Assembly (NCBI RefSeq): GCF_023757625.1
Contig: NZ_JALGBZ010000002.1
Span: 806,001-870,000 of the forward strand
DNA: 64,000 bases
Direction of reading: 5' to 3'
Source of the DNA: Halomonas sp. S3-1-1
GTDB lineage: Bacteria; Pseudomonadota; Gammaproteobacteria; Pseudomonadales; Halomonadaceae
The translations under genes were made by a program, and so were the position numbers. Below are positions 24,741 through 33,087 of the stretch, piece by piece. Below the pieces are notes generated by a model. It had not been told where the DNA came from, did no database searches, and worked only from the letters and a program-made list of their open reading frames with translations. The stretch's first letter is position 1, and each line of letters begins with the position of its first letter.

Positions 24741-26258
24741 GTGTCGATTTCAGGCCAAACGCTCAATCCCACGCTTACCGTCGAGGCCCTGCGCCCGCTT
24801 TACAAGGCCGCCCAGGTGCGCGAGCTCGACCGGCGCACCATCGCCGCCGGCATCGAAAGCTTTGCGCTGATGCAGCGCGCCGCCTCCAGCGCCTGGCACA
24901 GTTTCCGTTCGCGCTGGCCCCAGGCAAAAAGCGTCACCGTGGTGTGCGGCAGCGGTAACAACGGGGGCGACGGCCACGTGCTGGCGGCACTCGCCATGCA
25001 GGCCGGGCTCAAGGTGCAGCGGGTATCGACCCGCGCGCTCGAGTCGCTTGAAAACGACGTTTACCGCGCCGCCGAGCTTGCCAGCGCCGCCGGCGTGGAC
25101 TGCGAGCGCTATCGCAAGGGTATGACGCTTGTGGGCGAGGTGATCGTCGATGCGCTGTTTGGCACCGGGCTTTCGCGTCCGGTCGAAGGCGAGGCGCGCG
25201 CGGTGATCGACGACATCAACCGCGCCGAACAGCCGGTGCTGTCGCTGGACGTGCCCTCGGGCATCGCCGCGGACACCGGCGCGGTGCAGGGTACTGCGGT
25301 GCACGCCCACTGCACGGTAACGTTCATCGGCGATAAGGTCGGCCTGCACACCGGCGACGCGCCGGGCTACACCGGCGAAATCGACTTTCGCCCGCTCGGG
25401 GTCAAGGCTCAGGCGTTTTTCGATATCGTCCCCGCCGCCTGGCGCTTGGACGAGAGCTGGCTGGCGCCGGCCTTTACGCCCCGGCCGCGGGCCGGACACA
25501 AGGGGGCTTTCGGACACGTTTTGGTGATGGGCGGCGCACCGGGCTTTGGCGGCGCCGCGCTTTTGGCCTCCCACGCGGCCGCGCGCCTGGGCGCCGGCAA
25601 GGTGAGCCTGGCCACCGCCGCCGAGCACGTTAGCGCAAGCCTGACGCGCTGCCCGGAGGTCATGGCCCGGAGCGTGACCGGCGGCGCCGATGCCCTCGAG
25701 TTTGCGGGCAGCGCGGATGTCATCGTGGTCGGCCCCGGCATGGGCGAGGGCGCTTGGGGGCAGGCGGTGCTGCAGGCCGCGCTCAAGACGGATGCGCCGC
25801 TGGTCGTCGATGCCGACGCGCTCAACGTGCTGGCCGCGCGCTGGCCGGGGCTTTCCCGCGACAACTGGGTACTCACACCGCACCCGGGCGAGGCGGCAAG
25901 GCTTTTGGGCTGCTCTACCGCCGAGGTGCAGGCCAACCGGCCAGAGGCCGCCCGCGCGCTTCAGCGAAGCCGGGGTGGAGTCGTTGTGCTCAAGGGCGCG
26001 GGTAGCCTGATCGCGGGGCCGGGGGGCCTGGTCGTCTGCCCGTTCGGCAACCCCGGTATGGCCTGTGGCGGCATGGGCGATGTGCTCAGCGGCATGCTCG
26101 GCACGCTCGTCGCCCAGTTCGACGATCTCGAGCTTGCGACGCGCCTTGGCGTCATGGTGCACGCCCTGGCCGGCGACGCGGCGGCAAAAGAGCACGGCGA
26201 GCGTGGCTTGCTGGCAAGCGATCTGGCATCCTATGCACGCATTTTGATCAACCCGTGA
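24741..26258 (+). CDS. nnr: Bifunctional NAD(P)HX epimerase/dehydratase
   Basis: 505 aa, metabolite-repair enzyme for hydrated NADH and NADPH. The N-terminal ~210 residues are the epimerase (YjeF_N; GSGNNGGDGHVLA). The C-terminal ~280 are the ADP-dependent dehydratase (carbohydrate-kinase fold; GNPGMACGGMGDVLSGMLG binds nucleotide). I choose the GTG at 24741 (MSISGQTLNP) because AAGGAG lies five bases upstream; the longer frame from a TTG at 24657 has no such site. It is the first gene of the rightward nnr-tsaE-amiB-mutL-miaA run. Confidence 0.95.
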   Translation: MSISGQTLNPTLTVEALRPLYKAAQVRELDRRTIAAGIESFALMQRAASSAWHSFRSRWPQAKSVTVVCGSGNNGGDGHVLAALAMQAGLKVQRVSTRALESLENDVYRAAELASAAGVDCERYRKGMTLVGEVIVDALFGTGLSRPVEGEARAVIDDINRAEQPVLSLDVPSGIAADTGAVQGTAVHAHCTVTFIGDKVGLHTGDAPGYTGEIDFRPLGVKAQAFFDIVPAAWRLDESWLAPAFTPRPRAGHKGAFGHVLVMGGAPGFGGAALLASHAAARLGAGKVSLATAAEHVSASLTRCPEVMARSVTGGADALEFAGSADVIVVGPGMGEGAWGQAVLQAALKTDAPLVVDADALNVLAARWPGLSRDNWVLTPHPGEAARLLGCSTAEVQANRPEAARALQRSRGGVVVLKGAGSLIAGPGGLVVCPFGNPGMACGGMGDVLSGMLGTLVAQFDDLELATRLGVMVHALAGDAAAKEHGERGLLASDLASYARILINP

Positions 26259-26267
26259 AGGCCTTCC

Positions 26268-26726
26268 ATGCAGGTGCAGTTGAATGACGAAAACGCCCAC
26301 GTCGCCTTTGGCGAGGCGCTCGGCCGTGCGCTCGAAGGGCGCGGGCGGGTGTATCTCGAAGGCGAGCTGGGCGCGGGGAAAACTACACTCACCCGTGGCA
26401 TCCTGCGCGCCTACGGCCATCAGGGCGCGGTGAAAAGCCCAACCTACACGCTGGTCGAACCCTACGAGTTCGACGACCGGCGCGTGTATCATCTCGATTT
26501 GTACCGTCTTGGCGACCCCGAAGAGCTCGAGTTCATCGGCGGGCGCGACATTTTAAGTGACGATGCGCTCTGTTTGATCGAGTGGCCCAGCCGCGGTGCC
26601 GGCTGGCTGCCAGACGCCGACGTGCGCATCGAATTAAGCGTGGCCGTTCAGGGACGCACGGCCACGCTAACGGCAAAGAGCCCTTGGGGCGAGCAGGTGC
26701 TCGCCAACCTGAAGGCTTTTACGTGA
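26268..26726 (+). CDS. tsaE: tRNA t6A biosynthesis ATPase TsaE
   Basis: 152-aa ATPase that works with TsaB, TsaC and TsaD to make N6-threonylcarbamoyladenosine at tRNA position 37. The P-loop is GELGAGKTTLTRG (about 34-46), followed by SPTYTLVEPY and the HLDLYRLGDPEELE segment with Walker B-like residues; LIEWPSRG is another family mark. Only nine bases separate it from nnr, so they are co-transcribed. Confidence 0.96.
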   Translation: MQVQLNDENAHVAFGEALGRALEGRGRVYLEGELGAGKTTLTRGILRAYGHQGAVKSPTYTLVEPYEFDDRRVYHLDLYRLGDPEELEFIGGRDILSDDALCLIEWPSRGAGWLPDADVRIELSVAVQGRTATLTAKSPWGEQVLANLKAFT

Positions 26727-26751
26727 TAAACCGCAAAAGTGGTGTGAGTCA

Positions 26752-28215
26752 ATGGAAATGAGTGGCCCATTCAAACGTCTGCTCAAGGCGGCCGCGCTCG
26801 GCGTATTGGCGCTGTCGGCGTCAATTCAGGCCGCGACGGTCGAAAGCATGCGCCTTTGGGCGGCGCCGGATCACGCGCGGCTGGTGTTCGATCTGTCCGG
26901 CGCCGCCACCGCCGACGTTTTTCCGCTGGATAACCCGTCACGGCTGGTCATCGATATCGACGACACCCAGCTCGATACCGATGCCTCGACGCTGCCACTG
27001 AATGACAGCGCCATCGATGCGGTGCGCACGGGAAGGCTGGATGGCGGCGGCCTGCGGGTCGTGCTCGAGCTCAACCGCGCGATCACCCCGCGCCACTTCA
27101 TGCTGGCGCCGAACGACCAGTACGGCCACCGGCTGGTGGTGGATCTGGAGTACCCCGGCGAAAGCGCGGTCGAAAACCCGATCGACCCGATCGAGGCGAT
27201 GATCCGCGAGCAGGAGATCCAGGCCCAGCGCGCCACCGCTCAGGCCGAGGTCATCGCGCCGCCGGATGCGCCGGTGGCCGAGCGTGCCCCGGTGGCGGTT
27301 CAGCCCGCCCAGCCCCACCCGCGTCGCGACATCATCATCGCCGTCGATGCCGGTCACGGCGGCGAAGACCCGGGGGCGATCGGCCCCAGCGGCACCCGGG
27401 AAAAGGACGTCGTGCTCGATATAGCCAGGCGCCTGGCTGCAGACATCAACGCAACCCAAGGCTTCAAGGCGGTGCTGACCCGCGACAGCGACTACTACAT
27501 CGGCCTGCGCCAGCGCACCCAGCTCGCCCGCGAGCAGAAGGCGGATTTCTTCGTCTCGATTCACGCCGACGCCTTTTCGAGCCCGCGCCCCCAGGGAAGC
27601 TCGGTATTCGCGCTCTCCCAGCGCGGCGCCACCTCGGAAACCGCGCAGTGGCTCGCCGACAGCGAAAACCGCTCGGATCTGATCGGCGGGGTGGATGGGT
27701 CGCTGTCGCTGCGCGACAAGGATCAGGTGCTGCGAGGAGTGCTGCTGGATCTGACCATGACCGCGACGCTCAACGACTCGCTCGCCATCGGCGGCGAGGT
27801 GCTCGACCGGCTCGGGCGGATCAACCGGCTGCACAAGTCGCGCGTCGAGCAGGCGGGCTTTATGGTACTGAAGTCGCCGGACATCCCGTCGCTTCTGATC
27901 GAGACCGGCTTCATCTCCAACCCGGACGAGGAGCGAAAGCTGCGCGACCCGACCTACCAAAGCACGCTCTCCCAGGCGATTTTCGGCGGCCTGCGCGCGC
28001 ACTTCGAGCGTAACCCGCCGCCGGCGAGTCTGCTTGCCTGGCAGCGCGACAACCAGCGCGCGCCGACCGGGAACGAGTACCGCATTCAGTCCGGCGATAC
28101 GCTTTCGACGATTGCCCTTCGCCATGGCGTGCCGGTGAGTCAGCTTAGACAGGTCAACGACCTGAATGGTGACGTCATCCGCGTAGGGCAGGTGCTGCGC
28201 ATTCCCGGCTCCTGA
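26752..28215 (+). CDS. amiB: N-acetylmuramoyl-L-alanine amidase with AMIN and LysM domains
   Basis: 487-aa periplasmic cell-separation amidase. An N-terminal signal peptide (about 1-28) is followed by an AMIN domain (about 30-140) that targets the septum and a Pro/Ala-rich linker. The zinc amidase catalytic domain (about 195-415) starts IAVDAGHGGEDPGAIGPSG and includes SIHADAF and LLIETGFISNPDEE with the catalytic glutamate. A LysM peptidoglycan-binding module ends it (about 440-487, QSGDTLSTIALRHGVPVSQL). E. coli AmiB lacks the LysM. Position between tsaE and mutL supports amiB. Confidence 0.95.
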   Translation: MEMSGPFKRLLKAAALGVLALSASIQAATVESMRLWAAPDHARLVFDLSGAATADVFPLDNPSRLVIDIDDTQLDTDASTLPLNDSAIDAVRTGRLDGGGLRVVLELNRAITPRHFMLAPNDQYGHRLVVDLEYPGESAVENPIDPIEAMIREQEIQAQRATAQAEVIAPPDAPVAERAPVAVQPAQPHPRRDIIIAVDAGHGGEDPGAIGPSGTREKDVVLDIARRLAADINATQGFKAVLTRDSDYYIGLRQRTQLAREQKADFFVSIHADAFSSPRPQGSSVFALSQRGATSETAQWLADSENRSDLIGGVDGSLSLRDKDQVLRGVLLDLTMTATLNDSLAIGGEVLDRLGRINRLHKSRVEQAGFMVLKSPDIPSLLIETGFISNPDEERKLRDPTYQSTLSQAIFGGLRAHFERNPPPASLLAWQRDNQRAPTGNEYRIQSGDTLSTIALRHGVPVSQLRQVNDLNGDVIRVGQVLRIPGS

Positions 28216-28282
28216 GAGCCTGGCTTGAAAAACGACGTTAGAACCCAAGTTGAGGGCATGGCTTGAGAGCGTGAGGTGATGA

Positions 28283-30190
28283 GTGTCTGAACAAGGTCCA
28301 ACCCCGCGGATCCACGTGCTCGACCCGCGGCTTGCCAACCAGATCGCCGCGGGCGAGGTGGTCGAGCGGCCGTCGTCGGTGACCAAGGAGCTGATGGAAA
28401 ACGCCATCGATGCGGGCAGCCGGCGTATCGAAATCGAGATCGAGCAGGGCGGCACGCGGCTGGTGCGCGTGCGTGACGACGGCATCGGCATCGGCGAGGA
28501 CGATCTGCCGTTGGCGCTCGCCCGACACGCGACCAGCAAGATCGAAAGCCTCGAGGATCTGGAAGGCGTGAGTTCGCTCGGCTTTCGCGGCGAGGCGCTC
28601 GCCTCGATCAGTTCGGTGTCACGTTTGGAGCTCGTCTCCAACGCCAGCGACGACCCGACCCGCGGCTTTCGCGTGGTGGCCGAAGGGCGCGGTATGGAAG
28701 CGCGGGTCGCCCCGGCGCCGCACCCCAAAGGCACCAGCGTGGCGGTCCGCGATCTGTTCTTCAACACGCCCGCCCGGCGCAAGTTTCTGCGCACCGAAAA
28801 AACCGAGTTCGCCCACGTCGAGGAGGCGTTTCGCCGCCAGGCGCTGTCGCGCTACGACGTCACCTGGGTGCTGCGGCACAATCAAAAAACCGTGCATCAG
28901 CTGCCCGCCGGCGACTCCGCCGCTGCCCGGGAGCGGCGCATCGCCTCGCTTCTTGGCAAAAACTTCATCGAGCACGCCCGCTATATCGAGCGCGAAGCGG
29001 GCGGGCTAAAGATGAGCGGCTGGGTAGGGCTGCCCACGCATTCGCGCGCCCAGGCGGATCAGCAGTACTTTTTCGTCAACGGGCGCGTGGTGCGCGACCG
29101 GCTGGTGGCCCACGCGGTGCGCCAGGCCTACCGAGACGTGCTCTACAACGGCCGCCACCCGGTGTTCGTGCTTTATCTCGAGCTCGACCCGGACGTGGTC
29201 GACGTCAACGTTCATCCGACCAAGTACGAAGTGCGCTTTCGCGACTCGCGCATGGTGCACGACTTCCTCTACTCGAGCCTGCACCACTGTTTGGCGGCCT
29301 CCAGGCCTGCTGACGCTAGCGCCGATGACGATGCGTTGCCGGCGGTCGAAGCGCCCACTGCCGGCGCTGACGTCGCGCCGGATGAGCCGACGCCGCGCTG
29401 GCAGCAGCAGGGCATGGCGCTGGGCGAAGGGCCGGCGCGCCACCCCGGCGCCGAGCGCGTGCGCCGCTTCATGCAGGGGTATCAGGCGCTACACCCGGAC
29501 CACGAAGAGAGCCTGCTAACGCCGCAGCCGCCCGCCGAGCAGAGCCCACAGCCTCACCAGGTGCGCGAAGCGCCGGTAGCGATGCCCGAAAGTGACCCGA
29601 CCAGCGCGCCGCCGCTCGGTTTTGCGCTGGGCCAGCTTCACGGCATCTACATTCTGGCCCAAAACGCTCACGGGCTGGTGCTGGTGGACATGCACGCCGC
29701 CCATGAGCGAATCGTCTACGAGCGCATGAAAAACCAGATGGCACGCCAGGGCGTGGATACCCAACCGCTGCTGGTGCCGGTGTCGCTTGCCGCAAGTGGC
29801 CAGGAGGTGGCCACCGTGGAGAGCGAGCACGAGGCGATTGCCTCGCTGGGTCTTGAGCTCGATGTCGCCGGCCCGGAGACGCTTTTGGTGCGCAGCCTGC
29901 CGGCACTTTTGAGCGGCGCCGACCCGGAAGGGCTGATTCGCGAGGTGCTCGAAGAGCTTGCAAGCTTTGGCCAGAGTCACCAGGTCGAGGCGCGGCTTCA
30001 CGCGCTTCTATCCACCATGGCCTGCCACGGCAGCGTGCGCGCCAATCGCCGGCTGACCCTCGATGAAATGAACGCGCTGCTGCGCGACATGGAGCGCACC
30101 GAGCGCAGCGATCAGTGCAACCACGGCCGACCTACCTGGACGCAAATGAGCATGAAGGCGCTGGACAAGCTCTTCTTGCGCGGACAGTAA
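28283..30190 (+). CDS. mutL: DNA mismatch repair protein MutL, endonuclease type
   Basis: 635 aa, GTG start. The N-terminal GHKL ATPase has motif I ([10 protein letters not shown]), motif II ([11 protein letters not shown]) and motif III ([11 protein letters not shown]). A poorly conserved linker (about 335-440) joins the C-terminal dimer domain. That domain contains [12 protein letters not shown] from residue 469, matching the DQHAxxExxxxE metal-dependent nicking motif with Gln replaced by Met, as in Pseudomonas. The partner motifs [12 protein letters not shown] and CNHGRPT are also present. E. coli MutL lacks this, so strand discrimination here probably does not rely on MutH. Co-directional with amiB and miaA. 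Confidence 0.96.
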   Translation: MSEQGPTPRIHVLDPRLANQIAAGEVVERPSSVTKELMENAIDAGSRRIEIEIEQGGTRLVRVRDDGIGIGEDDLPLALARHATSKIESLEDLEGVSSLGFRGEALASISSVSRLELVSNASDDPTRGFRVVAEGRGMEARVAPAPHPKGTSVAVRDLFFNTPARRKFLRTEKTEFAHVEEAFRRQALSRYDVTWVLRHNQKTVHQLPAGDSAAARERRIASLLGKNFIEHARYIEREAGGLKMSGWVGLPTHSRAQADQQYFFVNGRVVRDRLVAHAVRQAYRDVLYNGRHPVFVLYLELDPDVVDVNVHPTKYEVRFRDSRMVHDFLYSSLHHCLAASRPADASADDDALPAVEAPTAGADVAPDEPTPRWQQQGMALGEGPARHPGAERVRRFMQGYQALHPDHEESLLTPQPPAEQSPQPHQVREAPVAMPESDPTSAPPLGFALGQLHGIYILAQNAHGLVLVDMHAAHERIVYERMKNQMARQGVDTQPLLVPVSLAASGQEVATVESEHEAIASLGLELDVAGPETLLVRSLPALLSGADPEGLIREVLEELASFGQSHQVEARLHALLSTMACHGSVRANRRLTLDEMNALLRDMERTERSDQCNHGRPTWTQMSMKALDKLFLRGQ

Positions 30191-30232
30191 TCTTTACTCA
30201 GCCAGCTGCCCTCGATACGGAGTCTTTCGGCC

Positions 30233-31171
30233 ATGGTCGACACACGCCCCTTGGCGATTTTTTTGATGGGTCCGACCGCGGCGGGCAAGACGGACACCGC
30301 GATCGCCTTGCACGAACGCCTAGGCTGCGAGCTCATCAGCGTCGACTCGGCCATGGTGTACCGCGGCATGGATATCGGCAGTGCCAAGCCCAGTGAGCAG
30401 GAGCTTGCCCGCGCGCCGCACCGCCTGATCGATATCCGCGAGCCGGAAACGCCCTATTCGGCGGGGAATTTTCGCGACGATGCCCTTCGTGAGATGCGAC
30501 AAATCACCGCGGCAGGGCGCGTGCCGCTGCTGGTCGGCGGCACCATGCTTTACTACAAGCGCCTTTTCGAGGGCGTCGCGGACCTGCCCGCCGCCGATGA
30601 AAACGTGCGCCGCGAGCTTGCCGAGCAGCATGAGGCGCTCGGCCCCGGCGGGCTTCATGCGCTACTCGAAAAGGTCGACCCGGTCTCCGCGGCACGCATT
30701 CACCCCAACGACCCCCAGCGGCTTTTGCGCGCGCTGGAGGTGCACCGCATTACCGGCCGGCCGATGAGCGCGCTTTGGGCCGAGCAGCGCGTCGAAAACT
30801 TTCCGTATCGGGTAGTGTCGATAGCACTCGCGCCCGCCGAGCGCCACGTGTTGCACGAGCGAATCGCGCGGCGTTTTGAAACAATGTTGTCCGAGGGCTT
30901 GATAGACGAGGTGGCCGCCCTCAGAAAGCGGGGTACCTTACACAAGGATCTGCCGGCGATGAAAAGCGTCGGTTATCGGCAGGCCTGGGAGCACCTGGAC
31001 GGTGAGTACGACCGGCACACGCTTTGCGAGCGCGGCATCATTGCCACTCGCCAGCTCGCCAAACGTCAGCTAACCTGGTTGAGAAGCTGGCCGTCGCTTC
31101 ACTGGATCGATTCAAGTGCTTCGAGCCTTGACGATAAGGTGCTGAAAATCGTGCGCGAAAGCGGTGCTTAG
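30233..31171 (+). CDS. miaA: tRNA dimethylallyltransferase
   Basis: 312-aa enzyme that adds a dimethylallyl group to A37 of tRNAs reading U-starting codons. The P-loop is MGPTAAGKTDTA (about 10-21); SVDSAMVYRGMDIGSAKP and PHRLIDIREPETPYSAG are the family's substrate-binding blocks. The C-terminal helical region is full length. It precedes hfq as in E. coli, but with a 206-base gap that holds the tandem array described below, so hfq may have its own promoter. Confidence 0.97.
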   Translation: MVDTRPLAIFLMGPTAAGKTDTAIALHERLGCELISVDSAMVYRGMDIGSAKPSEQELARAPHRLIDIREPETPYSAGNFRDDALREMRQITAAGRVPLLVGGTMLYYKRLFEGVADLPAADENVRRELAEQHEALGPGGLHALLEKVDPVSAARIHPNDPQRLLRALEVHRITGRPMSALWAEQRVENFPYRVVSIALAPAERHVLHERIARRFETMLSEGLIDEVAALRKRGTLHKDLPAMKSVGYRQAWEHLDGEYDRHTLCERGIIATRQLAKRQLTWLRSWPSLHWIDSSASSLDDKVLKIVRESGA

Positions 31172-31218
31172 CGTAAGATAGTGTTTTCGTGGGCGAGTTT
31201 TTAAGCGGCCCCGGCGAC

Positions 31219-31297
31219 ATTCGTAACGCCTGGTTGTCATGCCCGGTTGTAGCAGTTAGCGGTAGCACTTGGTGGTAACATTTAGTTGTAACATCCA
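31219..31297 (+). repeat. Degenerate ~13-nt tandem array upstream of hfq
   Basis: Six adjacent units can be read: ATTCGTAACGCCT, GGTTGTCATGCCC, GGTTGTAGCAGTTA, GCGGTAGCACTTG, GTGGTAACATTTA and GTTGTAACATCCA. Five are 13 bases and one is 14. The shared core is roughly T/G-GTAACA. It sits in the miaA-hfq gap, 81 bases before the hfq ATG. Its meaning is unknown; it could be an array of regulator sites or decayed repeats. Confidence 0.5.
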
Positions 31298-31377
31298 GCC
31301 TTTCGGGCAATAAGATTGCGGTAGCGCCTTGGCGCGCCATTTAATAACCCACTCCAGACAGTTTAGGGAGAAGCAGC

Positions 31378-31626
31378 ATGTCCAAAGGGCAGTCACTCCA
31401 GGATCCGTACCTGAATATCCTTCGCAAGGAACGTATTCCGGTTTCCATTTTTTTGGTCAACGGTATCAAGCTTCAGGGTCAGATCGAATCCTTCGATCAG
31501 TTCGTGATCCTTCTGCGCAATACCGTCAGCCAAATGGTTTATAAACACGCTATTTCCACCGTGGTGCCGTCGCGCAACGTACGTTTGCCGGCACAAGACC
31601 CGGCCGCCCCTGAAGGCGACCTCTAA
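31378..31626 (+). CDS. hfq: RNA chaperone Hfq
   Basis: 82-aa Sm-like hexameric RNA chaperone that pairs small RNAs with mRNAs. Residues 1-65 match the canonical core nearly throughout: [20 protein letters not shown] (Sm1) and the Sm2 YKHAIST. The C-terminal tail is short (~17 residues) compared with E. coli (102 aa in total) and acidic, ending AAPEGDL. GGGAGAAGC precedes the ATG. A weak promoter TTGCGG (31316-31321), 18 bases, TTTAAT (31340-31345) lies just upstream. hflX follows after 33 bases. Confidence 0.98.
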   Translation: MSKGQSLQDPYLNILRKERIPVSIFLVNGIKLQGQIESFDQFVILLRNTVSQMVYKHAISTVVPSRNVRLPAQDPAAPEGDL

Positions 31627-31659
31627 GCGGTGGATAGCCTGAAAGACATGAGGTATTGA

Positions 31660-32970
31660 TTGTTTTTTGAACGCCCAGACGCCGGTGAAACGGCGGTGCT
31701 TGTTCACGTTGACTTCTACGATGAACAGGCCAGAGAAGACCCGGGTGAGTTCCTCGAGCTTGTACGCTCTGCCGGGGCCGAACCCGCGACACTGCTGACG
31801 GCCAGCCGGCAGCGCCCCGACCCGCGCACGTTCATCGGGTCGGGCAAGCTCGACGAACTAAGAGCCATGCTCGCCGCCCACGAGGCGGAGCTTGTGATCT
31901 TCAACCACAGCTTGGGCCCCTCGCAAGAGCGTAACCTCGAGCATGAGCTAAAATGCCGCGTGCTTGACCGCACCGGTTTGATTCTCGATATCTTCGCTCA
32001 ACGAGCCCGTACTCACGAAGGTAAGCTGCAGGTCGAGCTTGCCCAGCTTGAATACATGTCCACCCGCTTGGTGCGCGGCTGGACCCACCTCGAGCGCCAA
32101 AAGGGTGGTATCGGTCTTCGCGGCCCGGGTGAAACCCAGCTCGAAACCGACCGCCGCCTGCTGCGGGGTCGCATCAAGGCGATTCACAAGCGTCTTGATA
32201 AGGTGCGTAGCCAGCGCGAGCAGAATCGCCGCGCGCGCTCTCGCGCCGAAATTCACAGCGTTTCACTGGTCGGCTACACCAACGCCGGCAAGTCAACGCT
32301 TTTCAACGTGCTCACCGATGCTAAGGTGTACGCCGCCGATCAGCTTTTCGCCACGCTCGATCCTACCCTGCGCCGTTTGGAAATCGACGACGTCGGGCCG
32401 ATTGTGATGGCCGATACCGTAGGCTTCATTCGTCATTTGCCGCACAAGCTGGTCGAGGCGTTTCAGGCAACGCTCCAGGAGGCCGCCGAGGCGTCGCTGT
32501 TGATTCACGTGATCGACGCGGCGGACCCGGATCGCGAGCTCAACGTCGAGCAGGTGGACCGCGTGCTCAAGGAGATCGGTGCCGACGATGTGCCGGTACT
32601 CAAGGTGATGAACAAGATCGACCGCTTCGACAGCGCCCCGCGCATCGAGCGCGACGACAGTGGCCGCCCGGAAGTGGTCTGGCTCTCCGCGCAAAACGGC
32701 CAAGGGCTCGATCTTTTGCACGAAGCGCTCTCGGAGCGTTTGGCTGATGATGTCATCGGGTTTTCGCTGACGCTTTCGCCAGAGCAGGGTAAGCTCAGAG
32801 CGGGCCTTCACGAACTCAACGCCGTACGCGAAGAGGCGTTTGATGAAAGCGGGCGCTCGGTATTGGATGTTCGCCTGCCCAGGCGCGATTTCAATCAGTT
32901 GATGGCGCAGCTTGGTGAGCGTGCCAATACCTACTTGCCTGAGTCGCTACAAGAGACCGATGAGTGGTAG
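31660..32970 (+). CDS. hflX: Ribosome-associated GTPase HflX
   Basis: 436-aa GTPase that splits stalled or stressed ribosomes. The HflX N-terminal domain (about 20-115, with IGSGKLDELRAML) and a helical coil (about 120-195) precede the G domain: G1 GYTNAGKST, G3 DTVGFIRHLP, G4 NKID. The start is TTG at 31660, with GAGG six bases upstream. The nearby ATG at 31648 is in another frame and meets a stop at once. It follows hfq in the same transcript. Confidence 0.95.
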   Translation: MFFERPDAGETAVLVHVDFYDEQAREDPGEFLELVRSAGAEPATLLTASRQRPDPRTFIGSGKLDELRAMLAAHEAELVIFNHSLGPSQERNLEHELKCRVLDRTGLILDIFAQRARTHEGKLQVELAQLEYMSTRLVRGWTHLERQKGGIGLRGPGETQLETDRRLLRGRIKAIHKRLDKVRSQREQNRRARSRAEIHSVSLVGYTNAGKSTLFNVLTDAKVYAADQLFATLDPTLRRLEIDDVGPIVMADTVGFIRHLPHKLVEAFQATLQEAAEASLLIHVIDAADPDRELNVEQVDRVLKEIGADDVPVLKVMNKIDRFDSAPRIERDDSGRPEVVWLSAQNGQGLDLLHEALSERLADDVIGFSLTLSPEQGKLRAGLHELNAVREEAFDESGRSVLDVRLPRRDFNQLMAQLGERANTYLPESLQETDEW

Positions 32971-33026
32971 CGTATCGATAGACGCCACGCACGGCACAAG
33001 GATTTTTAAAGCAATAATATTATAAG

Positions 33027-33059
33027 CACGGCGGCCTCGCTCTCACGCGGGGCCGCGTG
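33027..33059 (+). other. GC-rich hairpin in the hflK leader
   Basis: CACGGCGGCC (33027-33036) pairs with GGCCGCGTG (33051-33059), with one bulge over a 14-base loop. No T tract follows, so it is not an intrinsic terminator. It lies 29 bases before the hflK ATG, after an AT-rich stretch (33003-33025) that may hold a promoter. Confidence 0.45.
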
Positions 33060-33087
33060 CAGGTGAACACCTTAGTGGAGACGAAGT

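Noticed and set aside
24750..26492. 580-codon minus-strand open frame over the NAD(P)HX repair gene and tsaE
   Set aside because: Shadow frame; arises from codon bias in the opposite strand and has no family-like motif.
26938..28794. 618-codon open frame on the minus strand over amiB and mutL
   Set aside because: Antisense to two confidently identified genes; the product is low-complexity and resembles no family. High GC with third-position bias makes long shadow frames.
31178..31218. Heat-shock promoter upstream of hfq as in E. coli
   Set aside because: No CTTGAA / CCCCAT pair with proper spacing found in the miaA-hfq gap; only a weak sigma-70-like pair at 31316-31345.
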